Origin: Phoronis australis
Taxonomy: Eukaryota; Phoronida; Phoronidae
Assembly: GCA_002633005.1 (NCBI GenBank)
Contig: NMRA01000209.1
Span: 607,722-671,721, forward strand
Reading direction: 5' to 3'
Length of the DNA stretch: 64,000 bases
Within the stretch, counting starts at the first letter, position 1. Every line of letters begins with the position of its first letter. Under the pieces are notes generated by a model. That model saw only the letters and a list, made by a program, of their open reading frames with translations. It was not told the origin of the DNA and did not search any database. Positions 46,231 through 57,145 of this stretch are shown here, one piece after another. The translations under genes were made by a program, and so were the position numbers.

Positions 46231-46968
46231 GTATGTATGAAAACTTTCTAGCCTGTTCTTATCTGTTTGAAAGTCACACTTGGTAGCGTAAAACAAGCCT
46301 TTGCTAAAATGAGTACTTCCTGGAGAGTCGTTATTTGTTTTTGATTTTATGCTAGTCAGAAGAAATAATTCAAGTTCACTGGCTGGAATCTATTTTTTCT
46401 ACTCGAGTAACGAGAAAGATAATATCCTGGGCTCTGGTGTGAGAAAAGTTGACAATTCTTCTTTTCCAGTTCTGTTCCCAGTCCCGAGTGGCTTTTTTGC
46501 GTTTTCAATCGTTCAACTTGATGGTAGCTTCAAGTTCTATTCTTATTGAGACCATTGTGGTTTCAAAACTGCGAGCAGTCTAGCTTTTAGTAGGAAATCG
46601 TGTAGCACATTTAACATCAATGGTTCTAAAACGTTATTTTTTTATTCTGCACCCTGTCCTATGAAAGATCAAGCCGTTCCCTGTACATTATGAATAATAG
46701 GCTTCTAAAGCGGTTAGTTTTTGTTGATACTGTAATCGCTAAAAGCACACTAAGGAGCACATGTACGCCAAATTCATTTAATACTATCTTATCATTACAA
46801 AAAGTGTGTTTTTTCTTACAGTATGGTTTACAAAAAGGACGATGCCAATCAACGCTGCCGTACAACATGGTATGTGTCCCACATTTCTATATTCAATGCT
46901 AATGAGCAATTTATTTTCACGCCTCCTACCTTAATGATGTGTAGATGGTCGTCTGCATGTTTCATAGA
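46190..46968 (+). repeat. Direct duplication 2, copy A (779 bp)
   Basis: Begins CAGACTACGAA and ends TTTCATAGA next to the N. Apart from small indels and one large insertion it matches 46970-48058. It carries most of the first and all of the second gene B exon, and lacks the insertion at 47191-47494. Confidence 0.9.
46822..46869 (+). CDS. Possible second exon (gene B)
   Basis: A strong acceptor (TTTTTTCTTACAG|) and donor (CATG|GTATGT) bound 48 bases, a multiple of three. In phase 0 from the first exon it reads YGLQKGRCQSTLPYNM. The other two frames are also open, so the phase is not certain. The sequence is identical in the second copy (47912-47959), while surrounding intron-like sequence shows substitutions and indels. 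Confidence 0.4.
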
Positions 46969-46969
46969 N
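46969..46969. other. Single N: contig join
   Basis: One ambiguous base between the copies, the same arrangement as at 28013. Confidence 0.9.
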
Positions 46970-48058
46970 CAGACTACGAAAGCGACAAGCACCCTACGGT
47001 TTCGGTGGAAGTATGTATGAAAACTTTCTAGCCTGTTCTTATCTGTTTGAAAGTCACACTTAGTAGCGCAACTAAAACAAGCCTTTGCTAAAAAGAGTAC
47101 TTCCTGGAGAGTCGTTATTTGTTTTTGATTTTATGCTAGTCAGAAGAAATAATTCAAGTTCCCTGGCTGGAATCTATTTTTTCTACTCGAATTCGAAATC
47201 AAAATTATTTTTGGCATTTGCCGTTCTACTTTTGTGCGAACTCAAGCTAAGAGGTCATTATTCTGTGCTCCAGTATATTACGGGTTTATGAAAATGAGTT
47301 TGTATCCCAAGTTCGCAGTTGATGACTCCAAGATTCGAGCTAAAATTTGAGTAAAGCTCGGCATTTCGACTAAAAGTTCGAAATTTCGAGTTCAGACAGT
47401 TTTCCTTGTAAGCCATAATATACTCGATCATAGAATAATAGACACTCGTCTTGAGTTCAAACAAAAGTAAAATAGAAAATGCCAAAAGTAATTATAACGA
47501 GAAAGATAATATCCTGGGCTCTGGTGTGAGAAAAGTTGACAATTCTTCTTTTCCAGTTCTGTTCCCAGTCCCGAGTGGCTTTTTTGCGTTAAATCGTTCA
47601 ACTTGTTTGATGGTAGCCTCAGGTTCTATTCTTATTGACACCATTGTGGTTTCAAAACTGCGAGCAGTCTAGCTTTTAGTAGGAAATCGTGTAGCAAATT
47701 TAACATCAATGGTTCTAAAACGTTATTTTTTTGATTCTGCACCCTGTCCTATGAAAGATCAAGCCGTTCCCTGTACATTATGGAAAATAGGCTTCTAAAG
47801 CGGTTAGTTTTTGTTGATACTGTAATCGCTAAAAGCACACTAAGGAGTACATGTACGCCAAATTCATATAATACTATCTTATCATTACAAAAAGTGTGTT
47901 TTTTCTTACAGTATGGTTTACAAAAAGGACGATGCCAATCAACGCTGCCGTACAACATGGTATGTGTCCCACATTTCTATATTCAATGCTAATGAGCAAT
48001 TTATTTTCACGCCTCCTACCTTAAAGATGTGTAGATGGTCGTCTGCATGTTTCATAGA
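46970..48058 (+). repeat. Direct duplication 2, copy B (1089 bp)
   Basis: Second copy, starting at the same base as copy A and ending at the same TTTCATAGA before unique sequence. It includes copies of gene B exons (46970-47010 truncated at the N; 47912-47959) and an extra ~304 bp segment. Confidence 0.9.
47191..47494. mobile_element. ~300 bp MITE present in one copy only
   Basis: Absent from copy A, where CTACTCGAG runs directly into TAACGAGAAAG. Its ends are long inverted repeats: AATTATTTTTGGCATTTGCC on the left against AATTACTTTTGGCATTTTCT (inverted) on the right, continuing through TACTTTTGT and GAACTCAAG to AGTATATTA, about 75 bp per arm. The target duplication is not clear because one base differs at the junction. 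Non-coding. Confidence 0.8.
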
Positions 48059-48361
48059 CTTGCTGCCCTGTTAACACGAAACCCTAATCATTACCTAATT
48101 CTTATAATATTACCCGTCTGTTGTTGGCACACTTGTAGGTCGATCATCGCACATTAAATCTCTGTCTCTCTGATTAATTAAGCTGTAATTTTCTCAATCA
48201 ATTTATTCCTGACAATAAGCGATATATAAAAGCTGCCATAAATTAGATCGCATTATATCGATGTCAAGTTTGCATGCTATCTATTAATCCTTGAATTGGC
48301 TATTTTGCAACAAATATACTACTTCTATTGATAAACACAGGAGCGAATAAATATGTGTTGA
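48059..48361. other. No gene recognised
   Basis: AT-rich unassigned sequence downstream of the duplication. Confidence 0.35.
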
Positions 48362-48436
48362 TCATGACGATAGCAATTGGAACACCAATGTTGTCATATT
48401 TTCAAGGATTAAACCGAAGTGGTTCTCCGTCTGGCG
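48362..48436 (-). CDS. Possible terminal exon paired with 48951-48989
   Basis: Minus-strand acceptor (AACACTTGCAG|) opens 24 codons beginning RQTENHFGLILENM to a stop in phase 0. An alternative plus-strand reading of the overlapping region (48407-48466) is also open between splice-like sites, so neither is firm. Confidence 0.15.
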   Translation of the reverse strand, partial: RQTENHFGLILENMTTLVFQLLSS

Positions 48437-48950
48437 CTGCAAGTGTTCAAATTAAATCCACAGTGGGTAGGTCTGGGCAGTTGTTCTAGTCGTAAATTGG
48501 TGAAAATGCGAAACCATTTGAACGAACTAATGGGGATTCAATTTCAATCGATTTTAAGGTCAAAGCAAAGAGCATAGTTGGTTCTGGTCTTTACCCAAAT
48601 AATTTTGACATTTGCGCTCACTGGCTAAAAGAAAAAAGCGCCTGTCCGGGTCAGTTTCAGTCATGTTCCTTTTTGTAAATTTCGATGGACTGCAATGGCA
48701 GCGCAAAAAATACTGCAATACTTGCCGCGACATTTACGACTTGTCGTTGCTTTTGTGCATCTGTATAATGAACTGCGTGTAGTTTTCCTCCGATTCTCGT
48801 TTTTTTTTGCCACATTCCTTCGTTAGTTCAGCAACTCTTTCGTGGAACGGATCACCAAGCTACATGTACGCTACGGCGTCCACGTCCTCGAGGCCTGTTT
48901 TGCTAGTCTCAGTTTATTTTCAAACCGGTACAGGGGCACAATATGCTTAC

Positions 48951-48989
48951 TGTTGGGTCCGAGTAGGGACGGCCCGAATCGGCAGCCAT
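48951..48989 (-). CDS. Possible first coding exon
   Basis: Minus-strand ATG opens MAADSGRPYSDPT up to a donor (AACA|GTAAGC), with a pyrimidine-rich acceptor (TTTCTTATCTCCAG) just upstream and CpG-rich sequence around it. It leaves in phase 0, matching the exon at 48362. A 37-residue product would be very small, so more exons or a chance pattern are both possible. Confidence 0.2.
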
Positions 48990-49707
48990 AGAATTCTCAT
49001 TCGTCCTGGAGATAAGAAAGCGAGCGACCAAATTTTGGAAATCGGGCGTATTTTCATGTCTCATTTATGTCGTAAAGGCAAAGAATTTCAGATCACGCGT
49101 TCACGGGTATTTGTCCAATATATCAAACTTTCACGTCGGAGTTGAAGACCACAGCACAACAGTAATACGTTTTTGTCTTTCGAAAGACGAATAGAGTAAT
49201 GCAACCGAGAAAAACTTGTGAAGAATCAGACAACAACAATTAACCCCATGTAAAACTCCAAAGGCACGAAAACGAGGCAGCAAATGTGCTTGGAGGATAT
49301 TTACCGCATGGTACTAGGTATGTAATCCGCCCTATTGGTGGCATTGCGTCCCACGAGTCACTTCTCTTGTTGGAAATGACGCTTGCCGAGACATTGTTCA
49401 GTCACGGACTTTCATTCTGCGCCTTATGAAAAGACTCTTCTCTTGAGAACCATAATGGCCTCATTTTCCCTTCCAAAGTTATATATAGTCTTGTTGATGT
49501 AAGTTGAAACTATGTCAAGACTTGCTTTTCCTTATAAAGTTTTACATGTGATGTCACAGGGACTGTTATGTAGATTGACTAACAACGTCAGATAGCAACG
49601 CCAATGTTGTGATCGATTGACCACGCTATGACCCCAATGCCTGAGAATTTGGGGACAGTCAAGTCTAATCTTCCTGGCGGCTTGTCGTGAGACGACACGG
49701 TGTTGCC
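48990..49707. other. No gene recognised
   Basis: A CpG-richer patch at about 48990-49090, otherwise unassigned. Confidence 0.3.
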
Positions 49708-49914
49708 TCAGAACTCATATTCATCAAACGGTTTTGGAGAGCAACAGCATCTGACATTGGCGACATCTAGAGTTTCAAGAGACAGTTCTTGATCGTCGTT
49801 TGGAAAAATGATGTATTTTGTAGCGCCTTTTCCGTGTTTGTCGTTCCCAGTTGGTAACAAAACGGGAACTTTTTGATCACCGGCAAGAGTGGCACCAGCC
49901 TGCCCCCACGGAAA
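49708..49914 (-). CDS. Possible terminal exon, unknown protein
   Basis: Minus-strand acceptor (TTTTATATTCATTCAG|) opens 68 codons and a stop. The frame reads FPWGQAGATLAGDQKVPV, then LLPTGNDKHGKGATKYIIFP, NDDQELSLETLDVANVRCCC and SPKPFDEYEF. Composition is protein-like (charged, Gly/Asp-rich). A second frame is open for 53 codons over the same bases, and upstream candidate exons (for example 50394-50463, donor AAT|GTAAGT) are not in a phase that clearly joins it. No family recognised. Confidence 0.25.
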   Translation of the reverse strand, partial: FPWGQAGATLAGDQKVPVLLPTGNDKHGKGATKYIIFPNDDQELSLETLDVANVRCCCSPKPFDEYEF

Positions 49915-52900
49915 CTGAATGAATATAAAACTGCACCACTTTCGCCTGTTTTAGGTGATGTTTTTGAAAGTAAGCGACTGTAGAAACACCGTACGGCAAC
50001 AAATAATTTTCAAAAACAGAACAGACCCCAACCAACTACATTTACAGATGTAGGCTTTTTGACACGTCACAAAATCCATCTAAAAATAGTGTTTCTTTTA
50101 GTCTAGAGTATATCTTTTCAGCCAAGTTTTCTTGCACGTATTGATCTCAAATTGTTTCTGAGTCAAGCTTGATATGGTTTCATGGCTTTAATTAGTTACT
50201 GCTTGAGATTGGACCCTTCAATTTGACGGGTCGCTGCGTGTCGTTTTCTGCACCATTGGTCTCGAGGAATAACGAAATATTAGTCACGTGCAAACCCAGA
50301 AATCATTCCTCATTGGAGTGCGGAAAAAATGATACGAATTTCGTAACGATGAGTGGTCTTAATCAAAAGTTCGATGGAACGAGAACTTACATTGTATAGA
50401 CGCGTTTAGCATCCGTGCGGTGCAAAACCGATCACTAAACCTGGCGATTTTATTCAAAGTCGCTCTGTTGCAAGGGTGTTATTGTCTATGGGTTCCAAAT
50501 AGGCTTCACTGCTAACCCTGCTGGAGCATTATGGTTTTTAAACATGAATCTTAATTATGAACGCCAATCAGTCTCTACCATGTATTTTCAGAATGCCGCT
50601 TTGGAAATTGCCTCAAGAAATATCTCGACTGCGAACGTGAAGGTTCAACGACTGAAGAATATTGGGCGTGTAGAAGATATAGATCTGCGTGTATTTCAGA
50701 GTGTGCACTCATGAGTAAACGAAAGTTATGATTCCGTGAGATTTTGTAATTCTGACAGTCTCTGCAAATCCTCAAGCGTTCAATTTTATATGGTTTATGT
50801 CAATAGTCTTGTTAACGAAAGTTTGTCTTGGTAATTTACAATTCTAGACGCCCAAGGTGCTCGCCTATACGTAGTACATGGACGGATAGGCTTAAAGAAT
50901 CCTTCACGCTTGAGTAATACCAACTAGTCAATCAGGATTAGCATTCCGTAGACCACGTTTATTGCGAGAAAAGCAAGATCACCAGACATCACGCAACATC
51001 GCGTGAGTGTTTCGCGAGTTAGCAATGCCCGGGAGCTTACTGGTGTATTAACAGCAAAATGACGGCCACTGGAGTGATTGGACGGTGGTGTTCTGAACTA
51101 AGGGATAGACTTCATGAATTATGAATAGAATTCATAATTTCTGTTCCGTAAACAAAGATTTTTTCTCGCAAGTACAAGCGTTAGGTCTACGAAACGCAGT
51201 CTGGGCCCGTAATTATCGAAGCATTCAAAAATTAATCAATCGCGTGGCACGTATTGTATCGAGCGACTTTCGCTATGCGATTGAAGTTGGTCAATAGGGA
51301 CGGAAAGTGATTACGTCAAACTCCAAACACCAATTACAAATTAGAGTCGAACAACATGGCGGTGACCTACTCACTTACCATAACATATTGATCCAAACCT
51401 GCAAAATTCGACAAAAGCAAATTCTTTTAAAAACTCTTAATCAGATTAACCACAACCACGTGTTTTCTAAAACACAGATAAAGTGTTGGTTTTCCAGTGG
51501 TAACGTTTGACCAAGAAAACGGTCAAGAGTTAGGATGGCCGTATCCCCTAGGCTTCCCCCAGTACGATATGTGGTGTCACACTTTTCGTCCCTATTTTCG
51601 AGTCCAGTGTGTAGTCTAAGTTTGATGGTCACTGACCCCGTTCGAGAGCCTACATGTAGAGATTCAATAGCTAATAGCCAACTTATCCAATGACGCAGGT
51701 TTTCCAACATGATCACGTTGATCTTCACCACTTTTTCCCTCAAAAGGTTGTCATGCGCAATAAACTGTGAAATAAGTGGAAACAGGGGCTTGTTCAGTAA
51801 TTCAAATAAACTCGATCGAAAGCTAGCAACTGAGATCACGTTTTGTGTTTGTAATACATGGCAATTTCGGTAAAACATTGAGCGTTCTTCAACATTGGTC
51901 TTATTTTTGTTTCATCGAAAATCTAATGAGCGCTTGTGAGACCATCTTTTACGCTTCTTACGCGTGGCGATATCTCCCGTGATCTCACTTCGCACGGAAG
52001 ACCCTAGCATCACAGAACACGGCAACGCAGGGCATTCGCGAGACATTTGTCGTGTGGAGCGGCAATAGTGAATTTATTCCCATACATGGTCATTCAAAGT
52101 CTCACTGTCCAATACCTTCGATAGCGAAAAGTTTGTTACAATATTTATGCCGATAAGGTCTTGAACTTACTCGCAAAACAATCGCTAAATTCTCGCGTGA
52201 AGTGTGGTCGTGTGGGATCTCATTAGTTCTGCACTAAAACTGGGAACTGAAAAACTCACCCAACGCTCAGTCGAACAAACCCCTGGTCTGTGCAAAATAA
52301 GTTTCGTGGTAGAAAACGGAATGGCGCAAGTTTTCTTGAGATTTCGCCACGCATTATAATTCAAACATTTCTGTATCCTCGAGTTTTCCCCTCCTACTGA
52401 AGCAAACGTTATCTGTACATGTGCCATTGTCAGTCATAGAGCCAATCATTTTCCAGTTTGGGAGTCACATGTATAGCCGTACGACTGTAGTCTGCACATA
52501 CACAGATAAGTTCACCCGGAGGGTAATTGGAAGCTACGAACATACCCGAGGTGTGCCGAAGTGCGAAGCTCGTGATCGCAATCATAGCTTCTCTGGTGAT
52601 TACCTTGGCCAGGCAACGGAACTCGGCCCAGGGTGGCGTTCTCTGGGTCATTTTTTTTTGAAAAACCAAGATCTCGCAAGACCTCGTAAGATGACGTGAA
52701 TGAAATTAAAGCCTTTAAGGGGTATGCTCGTATATGTATACCACTAGCCTATCCAAGCAAAATTGATCAGTGAGGTTGGAATGTTGACTGTGAGATTGAA
52801 TTTCATTGTTTTCGTAAGATGAGCGAAGAGATTTCGCAGCCAAGAGCAAGCGCATGCTTATGTTTTTGGGGTCTACGAAACGCATCCCAGGTCCCACCGA

Positions 52901-53094
52901 AACCAAACGCAATGGTCATTTTGCACTGTTTTACCCAAATCATGCCACGGGAATAATAGTGCTCTTCGCATGTTTCCCACTTGGCGAGAAAAATTGAACA
53001 CAGTCACCACGTCTCCACTTTGCGAAGTAACTTGGACATAATCACCACGCCGACTGCATGAGTTGCTTACTTATTCTCTCAGCCTGCGTTGTCT
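49915..53094. other. No gene; weak minus-strand candidates
   Basis: Contains splice-bounded open stretches on the minus strand near 50394-50463 and 50200-50270, and a 145-codon minus-strand frame (51441-51878). None resembles a known family. Confidence 0.3.
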
Positions 53095-53124
53095 CACGTG
53101 GATTCACGTGAAGCCATGACGTCA
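53095..53124. promoter_or_regulatory. Two E-boxes plus CRE
   Basis: CACGTG at 53095 and 53105 and TGACGTCA at 53117 within 30 bases. It resembles the composite at 20591-20608. No adjacent gene start was identified. Confidence 0.3.
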
Positions 53125-54023
53125 TCGAAAGCGTAAAACGAAACTAAGCATCGTTGTTCATCTCGCAGAGGAACATAACAGCGAAGAGCATGTTTTGAAT
53201 GTTTTACACTTTAATCAGCAAGTTATTTCCACTCTCGTTATTTTAGGCATTTTCAGTCCAAGTTATTGAAAAAGTGTAAAATGGCTATTCAGAAAAATGT
53301 TAAGTGTGCCTATAGTTATTGAAGACAATCACGTGACGAGGCAGATTACATAAATGGTCACGAGATACGAAATTTGAGACTTAGGCCTATGTGCTAAGTC
53401 TATGCAGTCGTAATAAGATTTAGACATATTTAAAATCAGTATTATCTGCGATGTGCACAACATTAAATCAATCATATGCCTTTCTTATTTCGAAATGTCT
53501 GCGTGCTTTCATTCACGTCTGATGTCAAGGTGTACGTGTGTTCGTCGAGAAACTTGTTCACAATTACCAGATTATATAGGCGTCGACCTTAATCAATTTC
53601 GCCAAGAACGTTACCCGTGATGGGAGGACAGTTACACACGCGTGTCAATTTACAGTACTGGAACTGAATATATAGTGCCGTGTTTCTTTGACCAAGCGCA
53701 ATAGCAAACATCCGACGTGGGATCACGAGAGCGGCTTCTGCAACGGCTGCTTGGTTTAATTTCAAACGATGGTGGTGACGAAGACGAAACGCACGTTCTT
53801 TCACATGCATGTACAGCAAACATTTTCCGTCGTTTGTTATTTTGTGTGAATTGTTGGAGCATTTCATCGCCCAGCCGTAATTTGACCGCCGGGAGATACC
53901 GAGTTATTTATAAAAAACGTTTGGAAATACGAAAAATTAAAATCTACATTCAATTCATATGTGAACGTAATGTGGCGCTGAAGTTTATCCACACAATACT
54001 CTTATCGCTATCAAGCAGCGTCA
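53125..54023. other. No gene recognised
   Basis: Overlapping chance frames on both strands at 53589-54043. Confidence 0.3.
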
Positions 54024-54450
54024 CTTACCGGGAATTACCGTAGATAAGCCCATGGGCGTGTATTCGGAAATGAATATTTTCAGGCGTTTTAGCAACACCA
54101 AATAAATGCCCGGGGCGTGTAAACCAAAGCCATAGTTTTGCTTGACTTGACAATATTTTACTTAAAACTGCGTTTTTAATTTTTTGTTAAATAATGCGTA
54201 GTTTGCCAACGCCTTGTTTGTTTTTATAAATGATAAATCAGTGCTCCACAAAACTGGAATTGTGACAAAAAGTTGACGCTGGGGGGGCTTTTAAGAGGAA
54301 AATTTTGAAATAAACGTCCCACTGTCTGGACACTTGACACCGCAAGTTGTAACACCAAATAAACGCCCATGGGCGTGTATTTGGCATAATTTTCCGAATA
54401 AACGCCCATGGGCGTTTCATCGGGTGGGCTTATCTATGGAAAACCCTGGT
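54024..54450. mobile_element. ~420 bp TIR element with CGCCCATGGGCG palindromes
   Basis: Ends TACCGGG... and (inverted) TACCAGGG... lead to a shared TAGATAAGCCCA. Inside, the motif AATAAACGCCCATGGGCG occurs twice near the right end and in degenerate form at the left, each with a perfect GCCCATGGGC palindrome. Non-coding; probably a MITE or foldback element. Confidence 0.6.
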
Positions 54451-57086
54451 ATTTACCAAAAAAACTGGATATAATCCACTTAAATCGCTAAAGAAACTTC
54501 GTTGAATAGTCTTGCGAGTACTTGCGAAGAGCGTATCATTAACGCCATCATTTCAGACAAGAAAAACAATCTAGGCAAATAAAACTAGTTTTACAGGTTC
54601 AATCCTAATAATAATGTGAACGTAGTAAAAATATGTTTCTAAAATGTGCCCGTGACCCGTATTCTGAAATTCCCTGTAGCATTTATCAAAGTCATATGCG
54701 TCGTACATGAAAAAATGATGCGCAACGTGACTTATCTCAATAAAAATTGACTCGGGAGAAGAAAAATAAATTGAAAACATGGTTAGTATTAAAAGATCAT
54801 AGTAAATAACGCAACGGGCAGAAAGGTGCGCGTTCAAGAAGCCTTTGGCTCTTCACATGTCTCGTGCCTAAACAGAGGCAAAAGTGTCGTAAGTTTCCAT
54901 GTGAAATTTGAAGGAAACAAAAATTTGCTGGGATTCTGAGTTCCATGAAATTTCCGTGTTTACACGTATACTCTGACTACATTTATTCTGTCAACGAGCA
55001 GAAGTTGTCAATGTCACACATATGTATGACAAGGGAATTTTGCTGGAATTCATGTTTATATGGGTACACAGCAGATCAGTTAATCTAATTTCTATATTTT
55101 ACTGAAATTCCTATGATTTTGAAATAAAAATGCAGCAACTTAATTTCCTACTACACTGGATTGAAAAAGAGTAAAATAAAAAGCAGCAGGATACTCTTTA
55201 CGCTAATTTTAGTTAAAAATTCATAAAGTGAATTTGATGCAAGTTAGGTCAGTGGAAACCTAAACCCTGTAAGTGCTTATTTAACAGCTGCAAAATACTT
55301 TCAAAAACCTTAGCAAATTTGATATGATTTCTGTTGATTTTTTATTTTCACTCATGCATTATGGGTACTCACTCCACTGCTGCCATATGTAAAGAGATTT
55401 TCGCAAACGCAAAAACAGGGCTGAAAGTTACGAAATGTTCATAGTGTGTTCTAAATTGATAAACGTAGAGGAAAGAGTGTCTTTAAGTAGCAGTATATAA
55501 AATTTTCTCGCTGTAGGTCGCTGTGAAACAATACGTCTGAAAGCCCCATGGTTACATGGTTCTCGCCTAAGAAGTGGGAGTAAAAACAATGGCATTAAAC
55601 TGATGAGGAACCTTAATAAAACAGCCAGGAGCGCCCGTCCCGCCACAATAATAAGTTTTTATTTGTCAAAACGTGACTTGCGCTAATTTTCACGTGTGTG
55701 GATTTTACGAATATTTTCACATAATGAATGTTTTTAAATAACAAATGTTTTAAAAGAGTCGATGTTTCTTTAAAGTACAAGTTTATTTTTGGCAAAAATG
55801 CTAGGATTGTTTATTTTGTTTTTACGAAGTGCCAGACGTTCCATTGACGGTATTATGTTTGAGAAATGCGACTCTAATTGGGGCAAGCCAACTGCTTGTA
55901 GATCGATTTTTCATAAATGCTTGCTAAAGCAACCTTACTTAAAAATTGATAAAAAATATTAAGATTTATTTGATTTATCATGCCGTTTCTTACTGCAACC
56001 ACCCGATGTGTAATAGCGAGTAGGTTTATTCTGTGGCGGCCTGCGCATTAGTTATAAACATGCAAACATTTTTTTATTAAAAGAGAGCGGAACTAGACGT
56101 AACGGAAGACCAGACGACAGACAATCAAATCGGCGTAAGCATGCGAATTCCGGCGTTGTCAGTGTGAATGAAGGCAGATATTTCTCGAGTTTAATGAGTA
56201 CACCGCAGGTTTTTGCGATTTGTGTTCCCTCCAGATTAATATATTCAGACCAGGATAATAAGTGTTGTTAAACGTTGAAAGTATCAATTTTTAGTCAAAT
56301 TTTCTGAGGGAAGTTGAATACATGTACCATGCATTTAGTTGTGGTGACATCTGGCGACAATTCGTTGATTGATAACAGCGTGAATACATGAATGTCTGAT
56401 AGCCTGATGGTGATTTCAGTTTCGTAAGCTTGATTTATGAATTCTGTTAAACTATCTAAGCACTTGGTATAATTCAACTTTGTAGTGTTGAACGTAAAAT
56501 GCATTGGCGTCTATGTATATTTAAAATTCCCGACTAAGCCCAAAGACGGTCTGTGACTGTCACGTTCGATTTGCACGATTCAGTAGGATTCGCATTATTC
56601 GGAATTTGTCAGTAAACTTGTGTTTTCTTATTTTACTGCATTCACAAGTTGCTGATTAATCTAATGGTTCTTGTGTTCCTCAAATGATCAACTGTTACAG
56701 TGCTAAGAATTTCCTGATGACACCTCAGCTCACGCTATTTGTGTACAGCACCTATGTGGTCATATGTTAGACCTGACGAGGCTGAAAAAGGCTTGCTTCA
56801 CATCGCAATAGCTAGAATTAGTCGAGAAAACAATCTACTACATTTTCTGGAGATTCAAATAAAAGTTTGCCATCTGTAGCAGTGCGGAAGAAAGAAAACG
56901 ATCTGTACGAAGAACAATATATAAACCTCCCACAAAATTTCCCCTTATTCAGTTGGCGAAATAATGCCTTTTCTGGAAATACTGAAAAAAGCAAATATCT
57001 GAAATGCATGTACATAAAGCTTTACAAGGCCTTATCACATACATTTACCTGTATATGTGTGTGAATACGGTCACTGAATGCGCCGT
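54451..57086. other. No gene recognised
   Basis: AT-rich unassigned sequence with short chance frames. Confidence 0.35.
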
Positions 57087-57145
57087 GAAATACACTGTAC
57101 GCCATTGAATACGGGAAAGTAGAGCCCAACCGTACAGTGTATACA
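57087..57145. repeat. Inverted repeat, 12 bp perfect arms
   Basis: ATACACTGTACG and CGTACAGTGTAT flank a ~30-base spacer, with weaker pairing outside. May be the centre of a decayed foldback element. Confidence 0.5.

Noticed and set aside
45757-46296. 179-codon minus-strand ORF
   Set aside because: Runs through a GC-rich repeat and poly-C tract, has no domain, and overlaps the candidate gene B exon.
51441-51878. 145-codon minus-strand ORF
   Set aside because: Length is near what chance allows in six frames of 64 kb; no family resemblance or splice context.
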